A DNA stretch of 64,000 bases. It comes from Psychrobacillus sp. NEAU-3TGS. GTDB taxonomy: Bacteria; Bacillota; Bacilli; Bacillales_A; Planococcaceae. Where the stretch lies: positions 15,273-79,272 of the forward strand of contig NZ_JAPNOZ010000009.1 of NCBI RefSeq assembly GCF_029955155.1, read 5' to 3'. Positions within the stretch are counted from its first letter, which is position 1. The number at the start of each line of letters is the position of its first letter. Below, piece by piece: positions 42,626 to 49,716 of this stretch. The notes under the pieces are model-generated. The model searched no databases. It had not been told where the DNA came from and saw only the letters and a list, made by a program, of their open reading frames with translations. Made by a program: the position numbers and the translations under genes.

Positions 42626-42967
42626 TTATTTTCTATTTCCATGTCTTTTTGCGAATGTAGAAGGCTTAAATGAAACTTTATATCTTCCTTCAAGTTCCTT
42701 CTTTACTTTTTCTGTTAGCTTTAATCCTTGTTTATTATGTACCTCTTCAAGTTCAATCCCATTAGGAACTATTCCATCATTAGCCCAATCAATCCACTCA
42801 CCATATTTCGATATCCATTCTGCCAATTCTGACCTTAACTTACTTGAAATCGGAACATATGTAATTTCAAAGTTACAAAGACATTTATCGCACCATATAG
42901 CATCAGCACCGATGTCTGCATCTACCCTTAAATCATATGTTACATCACATTTACATAACTCTATCAT
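42626..42967 (-). CDS. unknown protein with N-terminal Cys pairs
   Basis: 113 residues. Cysteines in CKCDVTYD and AIWCDKCLCNFE look like a zinc ribbon (about residues 5-31). A helical C-terminal part follows with ELAEWISKYGEWIDWAND and ends KPSTFAKRHGNRK. GGGAGACGAAA precedes the start. Alone between R14 and R15. Related small proteins occur in bacilli, but no function is known to me. Confidence 0.65.
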   Translation of the reverse strand: MIELCKCDVTYDLRVDADIGADAIWCDKCLCNFEITYVPISSKLRSELAEWISKYGEWIDWANDGIVPNGIELEEVHNKQGLKLTEKVKKELEGRYKVSFKPSTFAKRHGNRK

Positions 42968-42987
42968 ATTATTTTTCGTCTCCCTTT

Positions 42988-43066
42988 ATTAAAGTAAACT
43001 GCCCCGTTAGTACAATTAGAAAAAAGCTTTCCCCATCTAGAAGTAAAGCACCCGTTAGTTGAGTAA
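42988..43066. repeat. array repeat R15 (short type)
   Basis: TTAAAGTAAACTGCCCCG ... GAAGTAAAGCACCCGTTAGT; the following GNAT frame ends within it. Confidence 0.84.
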
Positions 43067-43504
43067 ACTTTTCTCAAGTATGATTTTATGTAATCCATTT
43101 TCATCCGTAATTGTATCAATGACATCAAATCCACTTTTGATATTTAGAATCAACATATTTCGCCATTTATTCATAGTTTTTGTTTGTACAACTTTATAGC
43201 CATGTTCTTTTAAATAGTGATGTTGTTGAATCATCAGCTTTGAAGCAATTCCATTTTTTCTATAAGTAGTATCCACTGCACCTAACCAACTATAAAACTT
43301 ATTTTTATCAATTTCGTAACCAACCTTAAATCCAATAACTTTTTCACCGTCTAATACGATGTTAAACAGTAACTTGGTTTTATTGTTTATTTTACTAATT
43401 AAATCTTCGGTATTACTGTCAAATATAGCACTGTACAGTTTTACCATGCCCTGCATTAAACTATCATTAGGAACGGTATCAAAAACAAGATATTTAAAGT
43501 CCAA
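43055..43504 (-). CDS. GNAT family N-acetyltransferase
   Basis: 149 residues, start preceded by GAAAGGAGAG. FNIVLDGEKVIGFKVGYE and YSWLGAVDTTYRKNGIAS (acetyl-CoA loop R-K-N-G-I-A, about 92-97), then KTMNKWRNMLILNIKSGFDV. Its last codons CTC AAC TAA are provided by the repeat R15 box, so the protein ends in LLN encoded by the repeat. Third GNAT of the array. Confidence 0.83.
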   Translation of the reverse strand: MDFKYLVFDTVPNDSLMQGMVKLYSAIFDSNTEDLISKINNKTKLLFNIVLDGEKVIGFKVGYEIDKNKFYSWLGAVDTTYRKNGIASKLMIQQHHYLKEHGYKVVQTKTMNKWRNMLILNIKSGFDVIDTITDENGLHKIILEKSLLN

Positions 43505-43554
43505 AGTTATCTCTCCTTTCGAGTAAAAATTCTCATACTAAATGCTATACCTTA

Positions 43555-43725
43555 TTCAACTAAACTGCCCCTTTAGTTTAAGTGTAGCATTTCACAATAC
43601 ATATCTGCGAACAACTTAATGTTTACACATAAAAACACCCCGTAAATGTTAGTTGGTGTCTAACATTTACGGGGCAGTTCAAAATGATGGCCGAATTTTG
43701 CTAAAGCACCCGTTAGTTGAATAAG
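43555..43725. repeat. array repeat R16 (long type with insertion)
   Basis: TTCAACTAAACTGCCCC to GCACCCGTTAGTTGAATAAG. The usual TAGACCATCG segment is replaced by a 15-base perfect palindrome (CCCCGTAAATGTTAG at 43638-43652 and its complement at 43660-43674). Confidence 0.87.
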
Positions 43726-43901
43726 ATTGAAATCGCCTGATAGTATCACTTTTAGTTAACAAAGATAATATATTCATTTAGAAATTCTCTACGTATTTTT
43801 TCTCTTTAGAGTAATTATTCTATATTTCAGAGTATTTTATTGTTGTATTTGAAAGTAAATTATATTACTCTTTAAAGTAATTAAAGATTGGAGGGAGAAA
43901 A

Positions 43902-45593
43902 ATGAATATTAACAAACAAAAGGATTCCATCTTAGATATTGATCAATATGAAAAAGACTTTGAAAGAATGTTGAAAGGCTTTATAAATGCAACTTCTTTT
44001 GAGGAGCAAAATGTGCAGTTTGAAAGGCTGAACCATCATCGACTTGCTTATCAGGCATCAGAAAACGAAGCGAGGATTCATTATTTTGGAGATACGGCAA
44101 ATGATGAATACAATAAACAGTATGCCCTCTTCCAAGAGTCCGAGCCACGCTTGCTATGGATGACAGGGGAATACTACAAAGAGATCCTGAATGCGAAATT
44201 TAGGGAACAGCTTGAGAGGCAGTGGGGTAATCAGCTTTTCAAAATTGCAGATATTAAGCTGAAAACCTATTCTGATGAAGTGCAAGAAGATATCAGGATG
44301 GAAAATCGCCTTGTATCCGATTATCAGGAGCTGTTAGGAAAAGCGGTCATTCCTTTTGATGGAAAAGAGCTGAGATTAAGTACCTTGGCTCTATATCTGG
44401 GCTCACCTGATCGTGAGGTTAGAAAAGCAGCCTTTGAAGCAAAATGGGGCTACTTCAAACAGCATGCCTCCGAATTTGACCGAATCCTTGATGAACTGGT
44501 TAAGACACGCAATCGAATCGCGAAAACGTTAGGTTATTCGTCCTTTGTGGAACTTGGCTATGACCGAATGCATAGAACAGGACATACGCCCGACGACCTC
44601 GTTCAATACCGCAAGCAGGTGAAAGAGCACGGGGTGCATTTCATTTCTGTTCTTAGAAAGAAACAGCGGAACCGTATTGGCGTTTCCAAACTGAAGTATT
44701 ATGATGAGAGCTATTTCTTCAAGAACGGTTCGCCCTCGCCTAAAGGGGCACATCAGGAAATATTAGAGGTTTATCGGACTATTTTCCGTGAACTTTCTCC
44801 TGAAACTGGTGCTTTTTTTGACGAACTGATGGAAAAAGGGAATGTTGACGTGGAATCACGTATAAACAAAATGGGTGGGGCATTTGCGTCGTATAGCAGT
44901 CCGGAAGTAGCTTCGTTTATCTTTGCAAATTTCAACGGCACATCAAATGATGTCAGGGTATTTGCACATGAGGTGGGCCATGCATTTCAGTTTTATATGA
45001 GCCGTCAATCCAATATCCATGAGTACATTATTCCGTATGATTCCTGTGAGGTATTTTCATTTACGATGGAACGGTTTGTTTGGCCTTGGATGGATCGGTT
45101 TTTTGGGGAAGATACGCAGAAGTACCAGTTTTCCAACCTGACCGAAGCATTTATTTATATGCCGGTTGTCTCAGTTGTTGATGAATTCGAGCACTTTCTG
45201 TATGAATTCCCGACAGCCACCATGCAAGTTCGGAAGCTAAAGTGGAGAGAGTTGGAGCATGAGTATTTGCAGGAACGGGACTACGATGGCAATGAATTTT
45301 TAGAGCAAGGCACAGGTTTTTATGAAATAGGGCATCTGTTCACTACGCCTTTTTATTACATGGACTATGATTTGGCCCATTTTGCTGCAGTCTAGCTATG
45401 GATCAAACAGAAAGATGACCCAAAATCTGCTTGGGAAAGCTTCCTAAAAATGTGCAAACAAGGGGGACGTCTCCCATACCCTGAGCTTTTGAAGAGTGCA
45501 AACCTAGAGTCTCCTTTTGAAGATGGAAGCATGGAGAGGCTTCTTGAAAAGGTCAAAAGCTGGAGCGATCAGGTGGATGACCGTTCATTTTAA
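43902..45593 (+). pseudogene. M3 oligoendopeptidase, in-frame amber stop
   Basis: Zinc metallopeptidase of family M3 (PepF-like) that degrades oligopeptides in the cytosol. The zinc motif FAHEVGHAFQFY is at about residues 355-366. The frame stops at TAG 45393-45395 after HFAAV, but the same frame continues without further breaks as LWIKQKDDPKSAWESFLK to TAA 45593 (563 residues, normal size). CAG to TAG would explain it. GGAGGGAGAA precedes ATG 43902. Codons are richer in G and C than in neighbouring array genes, and the strand is opposite: a recent import. C-terminal truncation probably inactivates it. Confidence 0.8.
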
Positions 45594-45675
45594 TAGCAAG
45601 TCTATGGGTAGTAGAAATTGCATTTTCGGCTACTTGTTTTATCTGGTAGCTGATATCGATTATTTCATCCTCCTA

Positions 45676-45706
45676 TTGAACTAACCTGCCCCGTTAGTTG
45701 AAGAAG
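45676..45706. repeat. array repeat R17 (left box only)
   Basis: TTGAACTAACCTGCCCCG then TTAGTTGAAGAAG; no middle or right box. Confidence 0.75.
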
Positions 45707-45718
45707 TGATTACATATT

Positions 45719-45862
45719 TTATGATTTACCACCTAAATCATCATTAATTGTAATGTCAGGTACAATTCTTATCTTCAAATGGTTAATCCAATGGGTCAAT
45801 ACTGTTTGGATAAGTTTTTTCTCATTATTTTTTCTTTGACATTCTCCTGACACATTGACGTT
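45719..45862 (-). pseudogene. 3' gene tail next to R17
   Basis: Startless reverse frame: ECQRKNNEKKLIQTVLTHW, INHLKIRIVPDITINDD, LGGKS and stop, 13 bases from R17. 47 codons with coding character. It lies under the promoter region of the following plus-strand gene, so its 5' part was replaced when the foreign block entered. Family unknown. Confidence 0.55.
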
Positions 45863-45916
45863 TTATTGTAGGGATGTGGAAGATTTCCACACTCAAAATT
45901 AGGAGGATGAAAGACC

Positions 45917-46735
45917 ATGAAAAAATTTACAGGTAGTATGCTATTAACAAGTGCGTTGACAATTGGAGCGATTGCGGCACCACCTATTTTAGCTGCAACG
46001 ACGAATAATGTGAGCGCTACGGAAGAAATTTCAGAGGAAACAAAAGCGGCTTTGGACGATATCAGGGCTCAGGAAGAAGCCGGCGAAATTACGCATGAAG
46101 AAGCTCACGCAAAATTGGACGAGCTTGGAATTGAGCGCCCATTTGGTAAAGGCGGGCTTCACGGTGGAGGTCCTTTCGGCAACATCGATGAAGAAACGCG
46201 CACAGCAATTGATAATATTCGTGACCAATTCAAAGCTGGTGATTTGAACGAGGAAGAAGCACAAGCAAAACTGGATGCACTTGATGTTGATTTGCCGGAA
46301 GATTTCTTGACGCGTGTTGACTTTGATGATTTGGATGAAGAAACAAAAACAGCGTTGAATGAAATTCGTGAACAGTTTACTGCTGGTGACTTGACGGAAG
46401 AAGAAGCGAAAGTAAAAGTTGAAGCCCTTGGTCTCGATTTCGATGCCAAATTCTTGATGCGCGGACCGCATGTAGAATTGACGGATGAGCAAAAATCTCA
46501 ACTGGAAGAATTCCGCGCCCAAGTAGAAGCTGGTACAATAACTGAGGAAGAAGCTCACACACAAATGGAAGAGCTTGGACTTAAACCTCAAGGCGGCAGT
46601 GGCCATCATGGACATGGCGGACCTCGAGGCGGTTTCTTCAATGATAAAGCCCCTACAGATTCTGCAGACGAAGAAACGCCAGCCGACTCTGCTGATGAAG
46701 AAGCAGTTGTCCTTCCCCAATCATCTGAAGCTTAA
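45917..46735 (+). CDS. secreted acidic protein with four internal repeats
   Basis: 272 residues; AGGAGG 13 bases before ATG 45917. Signal peptide KKFTGSMLLTSALTIGAIAA, cleaved near ILAATT. The mature part holds four copies of a helical unit of about 30-50 residues, consensus DEETKxALxxIRxQxxAG, then xxEEEAxxKxxxLG, at about residues 39-73, 91-126, 137-172 and 186-220. A His/Gly-rich stretch GGSGHHGHGGPRGG (possible metal binding) and an acidic tail with TDSADEE/PADSADEE repeats follow. Resembles small extracellular repeat proteins of bacilli; function unknown. Composition differs from the array genes. Confidence 0.78.
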   Translation: MKKFTGSMLLTSALTIGAIAAPPILAATTNNVSATEEISEETKAALDDIRAQEEAGEITHEEAHAKLDELGIERPFGKGGLHGGGPFGNIDEETRTAIDNIRDQFKAGDLNEEEAQAKLDALDVDLPEDFLTRVDFDDLDEETKTALNEIREQFTAGDLTEEEAKVKVEALGLDFDAKFLMRGPHVELTDEQKSQLEEFRAQVEAGTITEEEAHTQMEELGLKPQGGSGHHGHGGPRGGFFNDKAPTDSADEETPADSADEEAVVLPQSSEA

Positions 46736-46741
46736 TAATCA

Positions 46742-46770
46742 GGGACTCGAATCTATTCATTTCGAGTCCC
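46742..46770 (+). terminator. terminator after repeat protein
   Basis: GGGACTCGAA / TTCGAGTCCC stem with a 9-base loop; weak T tract. Confidence 0.75.
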
Positions 46771-46815
46771 TTCATTTATACTTAAATCAAACTCTGCTAT
46801 AGGAATGATTTACAT

Positions 46816-46947
46816 ATGGAACCGTCAAACAAAATCGTCGTTGTTGTCAAAGGCCTTGTGGTGAACGAAGGACGCGTTCTGATTGTACAGCGCACTGCGG
46901 CTGATGAAATCGGCAGTGGCACTTGGAATGCGTCGGTGTTAAATTAG
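46816..46947 (+). pseudogene. NUDIX hydrolase N-terminal fragment
   Basis: ATG 46816 opens 43 codons: IVVVVKGLVVNEGRVLIVQR, then EIGSGTWNA. The expected PGGKLE of the Nudix box is deleted; a shifted frame still reads KLELGEN just after. The gene is then cut off and joined near 46965-46975 to a leftward array fragment. High GC like the two genes before it. Confidence 0.72.
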
Positions 46948-47048
46948 AGCTCGGTGAGAATCTGCACAGATTTAATCTTATTTAGATATTCTTTTATTTC
47001 ACTTGGAATTTCTTCAATTTGAATTGGCAGCAATTGAGTACACCTCAT
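46944..47048 (-). pseudogene. gene start fragment fused to NUDIX remnant
   Basis: Reverse frame from ATG 47048: RCTQLLPIQIEEIPSEIKE, YLNKIKSVQ, then ILTEL encoded by the antisense of the NUDIX remnant. Only the 5' end of a former array gene remains (5' side faces R18). Defines the right border of the foreign block. Confidence 0.5.
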
Positions 47049-47097
47049 CTAATAAATGATTTTAATACTAATTCCTTATCTACATTTAAAATTCCTT

Positions 47098-47130
47098 CTT
47101 CAACTAACCTGCTTCTATAGTTCAATAACA
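47098..47130. repeat. array repeat R18 (left box only)
   Basis: CTTCAACTAACCTGCTTC then TATAGTTCAATAAC; overlaps the stop of the following leftward gene. Confidence 0.72.
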
Positions 47131-47439
47131 ATTTAATCTATCGCTTAATAATCCTTTAAAACGCTGCCGTTCTTCTTTGTCATTTAGCAATTTTCTAACC
47201 ATTTTTCTCGATGAAAAATATCGCCTAATTTCTTTATCTCCTTCTACTAATTTAAGTATAGATGGTTCAGTAAACATTAGTTCTTGGAACCAATGTTTTT
47301 CTTTAACTAAACTTAAATTAACTTCAGTCTTTTCTTCTTTTGTAAGAGTGAGGTACTTAACATAAGAAAAAACATCTTTAATTATTCCCCAAACTGATTC
47401 TTCATTATAATTCCCTCGTTTTATATTTTTGTTATTCAA
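47122..47439 (-). CDS. unknown 105-residue protein
   Basis: The frame opens at TTG 47439, inside repeat R19, and closes at TGA 47122 inside R18. KRGNYNEESVWGIIKDVFSY, SLVKEKHWFQELMFTEPSI, LKLVEGDKEIRRYFSSRKM. Helical and basic. No clear ribosome site for the TTG, so the true start is uncertain. A repeat may therefore supply both start and stop of this protein. Family not recognised. Confidence 0.55.
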   Translation of the reverse strand: MNNKNIKRGNYNEESVWGIIKDVFSYVKYLTLTKEEKTEVNLSLVKEKHWFQELMFTEPSILKLVEGDKEIRRYFSSRKMVRKLLNDKEERQRFKGLLSDRLNCY

Positions 47440-47568
47440 CTAAACTGTTTCTTTAGTTTAAGTGTAACATTTCACAATGCATATCTAAGATCTACTTGAT
47501 GTTTTGGACATAATAATAGACCATCGAAATGATGGCCATATTTGCTAAAGCACCGTTACTTCAATAAG
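47435..47568. repeat. array repeat R19 (long type)
   Basis: TTCAACTAAACTGTTTC to CTAAAGCACCGTTACTTCAA; 134 bases. Confidence 0.86.
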
Positions 47569-48037
47569 AATGGACTGGTTTTAACTCTCTTCCAATAAAG
47601 TTAGCAGGTATAGGGCTTAGTTCTAATTCTCTTGCCCAAACAGAAAGTTGACCTATGTGGTGAATTTCGTGAGTAATTATATGGTGTAATATTTCATCAA
47701 CAGTGTATTTATCTTCATCCCAAGAAACACTGACTAGTTTTTCTTTTATACCTCCTAAATTTATTTTTAAAAATTCACCTATTTCATTTCGTGATTTATC
47801 TGAAAGAGATTTAACCTTTTCAAGTGTATTATAATCAGTAAACTGAAAAACTACATCCTCCTTACCTTGAATACCACGAATCCAACTATATTCCACATCA
47901 ATTATGTGAAAAATTGTATATAATATATTTCCTACTCCACCCCTGCGATCTTTTAACAACTCTTTAATTGTCAGTTGATTGCACCAGTTAAACCATTCAT
48001 CTCTTACCTGCCAGTTGTATTCAAAGAATTTAATCAT
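47561..48037 (-). CDS. DinB family protein
   Basis: 158 residues from ATG 48037 (TTGGAGTG 7 bases upstream); GTG 48046 is less likely. DinB/YfiT-like four-helix bundle: FEYNWQVRDEWFNWCNQL, metal histidines in YTIFHIIDVEYSW (about 45) and HHIITHEIHHIGQLSVWAR (about 120-138). The stop TGA is inside the R19 box. Predicted metal-dependent thiol transferase or damage-inducible protein. Confidence 0.82.
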   Translation of the reverse strand: MIKFFEYNWQVRDEWFNWCNQLTIKELLKDRRGGVGNILYTIFHIIDVEYSWIRGIQGKEDVVFQFTDYNTLEKVKSLSDKSRNEIGEFLKINLGGIKEKLVSVSWDEDKYTVDEILHHIITHEIHHIGQLSVWARELELSPIPANFIGRELKPVHSY

Positions 48038-48098
48038 TGTAAACACTCCAATTTAGCTTATTACACTATATTTAGATGTAAATGCATCTATTTCCTTC

Positions 48099-48179
48099 TT
48101 CAACTAAACTGCTTCGTTAGTTCAATAAGAAAAAGGCTTTACTCCTTCTTGAAGTAAAGCATCTCGTTAGTTGAATAAA
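48099..48179. repeat. array repeat R20 (short type)
   Basis: TTCAACTAAACTGCTTCG, internal hairpin GGCTTTACT...AGTAAAGC, right box GCATCTCGTTAGTTGAAT. Very close to R3. Confidence 0.86.
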
Positions 48180-48275
48180 GTCAATCAACTTCTTCAAAAT
48201 CAATAATATCCTTGAGTCTTTTTGGCATTAGTGAAGGCGAAGGTAAATCAACCTTTCCATAAGGGGTAGATAACC
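48180..48275 (-). pseudogene. 3' gene tail between R20 and R21
   Basis: Startless reverse frame LSTPYGKVDLPSPSLMPKR followed by LKDIIDFEEVD and stop, touching R20. Its upstream side joins directly to the half repeat R21. About 30 codons; family unknown. Confidence 0.55.
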
Positions 48276-48277
48276 CA

Positions 48278-48320
48278 TACAGGCAGCCTTGTTCAACTAA
48301 AGCACCCGTCAGTGCTTCAA
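48278..48320. repeat. array repeat R21 (right half only)
   Basis: CATACAGGCAGCCTTGTTC then AACTAAAGCACCCGTCAGTG. The left box is missing and replaced by the gene tail at 48180-48275; the GGCAGCC segment matches R4. Confidence 0.78.
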
Positions 48321-48333
48321 CTAATGTAGTTTG

Positions 48334-49113
48334 TTATAACGATTCAACTATAGCAATTACTTTCTCGAACTCTATAATCATTTTATTAGTGTCTGCAGGT
48401 GTTGGTTCAAAAACCGAATGGACTATTGAATGCCTGTATTTTTTTCTATAAAATTGAACTGTTCTCCATTCGTTCGGATAATTAGTTACTAACGATACTC
48501 CAGTTGCATTTTTCAGATTCTTATCGCACCTTTCTCTGAAGTCCATCTTAGTCTTATCTAATAATCTGTCAATACTTCGTTCAGTCTTGCCTTTAGCCAG
48601 AAGTTTATTTCTAATTTTTCTTTCTACTGAATATTCAAGTACTGCCGATATATTAATAATCGCGGATCTTGTCTCACTCTTCTCTAATAGATTCTTAGCG
48701 ACCAATATTAAAGATTGGAGGGGATCGATTTCTGTACCAGCGCGCAAGTTGTTTTGAAATTCTGTTAATTCGTCTTGGGTGTTATCAGATAACCAGGGCT
48801 TGTTCATCACAGGAGGTAATTTCCCTATTCTTTTAAAATTATCCCATTGAACGTTATCAACAAATCGAGTTATCTGGACACCTCGTAATGTGTGATAAGA
48901 GCATTTTTCAACAAAAAAATCATTTCTGAAAACTGAATATGCTTTTATTAACTGATTAATTGCTTCTAAAAACAAATCTGCATTGGTTAATCTAGAAATC
49001 TCTTTATTTATGAGGAACGAATAGCTTAATTCTACTTTTTCCTCCTCAGTGAAAGTTGAATACAATTTTTGTGTAGTAGACTCTAGGTCATCTTCGTTAT
49101 CAATTTTATTCAT
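48334..49113 (-). CDS. HEPN-domain protein
   Basis: 259 residues as called from ATG 49113. The C-terminal helical domain ends with TVQFYRKKYRHSIVHSVFEP (about 219-238), which contains R-x4-H, the HEPN RNase motif; VLEYSVERKIRNKLLAKGK precedes it. The reading frame is open about 30 codons further upstream (WDSKENKIYTKQELDSVSEE), where only a frame change separates it from the zinc-ribbon frame at 49208-49381. One extra T at about 49211-49212 would explain that; then the whole protein would be about 340 residues with an N-terminal zinc ribbon. HEPN proteins are often toxins or antiviral RNases; no antitoxin is adjacent. Confidence 0.65.
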   Translation of the reverse strand: MNKIDNEDDLESTTQKLYSTFTEEEKVELSYSFLINKEISRLTNADLFLEAINQLIKAYSVFRNDFFVEKCSYHTLRGVQITRFVDNVQWDNFKRIGKLPPVMNKPWLSDNTQDELTEFQNNLRAGTEIDPLQSLILVAKNLLEKSETRSAIINISAVLEYSVERKIRNKLLAKGKTERSIDRLLDKTKMDFRERCDKNLKNATGVSLVTNYPNEWRTVQFYRKKYRHSIVHSVFEPTPADTNKMIIEFEKVIAIVESL

Positions 49114-49207
49114 CAGAATACTAGTCGTTAATTCACTTAGTCTTTCTTCCTCACTTACACTATCTAACTCTTGTTTAGTATAAATTTTGTTTTCTTTTGA
49201 ATCCCAA

Positions 49208-49381
49208 CTAATTTAAGTATCTAAAGAAGTTTTTAATTGCATCCATGCGTATTTTGGAGTTGCAGTCTTCACAATGAAAGACCTTATTCGTTCTTTCTTT
49301 GTATAGTTTATATTTTAGTGAACCTTCATATACTCTGAATTTTTGTCTACAACTACAACAAACTATTTCATAGTAAAACAT
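49208..49381 (-). CDS. zinc-ribbon peptide, perhaps N-terminus of HEPN protein
   Basis: 57 residues from ATG 49381 with a perfect AGGAGG site. Begins MFYYEIVCCSCRQKFRVYEG; cysteines CCSC and CEDC form a zinc ribbon (about 8-40). It stops at TAG just where the HEPN frame becomes open in another register, so the two may be one gene broken by a one-base change or a small gene translated before the HEPN gene. Confidence 0.55.
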   Translation of the reverse strand: MFYYEIVCCSCRQKFRVYEGSLKYKLYKERTNKVFHCEDCNSKIRMDAIKNFFRYLN

Positions 49382-49497
49382 AGTTTCCCTCCTACTAACA
49401 CATTACTTTTTAGTTGTTCTCTCGAGATTTTCACCAGTTGGTAAATATGTTATTGAACATCTAACTCGCTTACAGTTTGGTGAATTCTCGTCACTTG

Positions 49498-49632
49498 TTC
49501 AACTAAACTGCCCCTTTAGTTTAAGTGTAACATTTTACAATGCATGTCTGAGACCAACTTAATGTTTTGGACATAAAAATAGACCATCGAAATGATGGCC
49601 ACATTTTGCTAACGCACCCGTTAGTTTAATAG
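49498..49632. repeat. array repeat R22 (long type)
   Basis: TTCAACTAAACTGCCCC to GCTAACGCACCCGTTAGTTT; right-most copy of the array. Confidence 0.87.
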
Positions 49633-49716
49633 GATTACTCTTTAATAACCTTAATTTTGCTTGCATTCTATACTTCAACTATAATCGAAATATAAAATGC
49701 AGAAAGGTCGGTAATA

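Noticed and set aside
46031-46720. 229-codon reverse open frame opposite the repeat-containing secreted protein
   Set aside because: Cys/Phe-rich low-complexity shadow of the tandem repeats; no ribosome site and the plus strand has a clear signal peptide and start.
30938-49632. CRISPR array
   Set aside because: The repeats are about 80-135 bases, diverge from each other and are separated by whole genes of unequal length; no short unique spacers or cas genes.
42488-49632. Canonical integron attC sites
   Set aside because: The box reads GTTAGTT, which does not match GTTRRRY, and no integron integrase is visible; only an attC-like arrangement is claimed.
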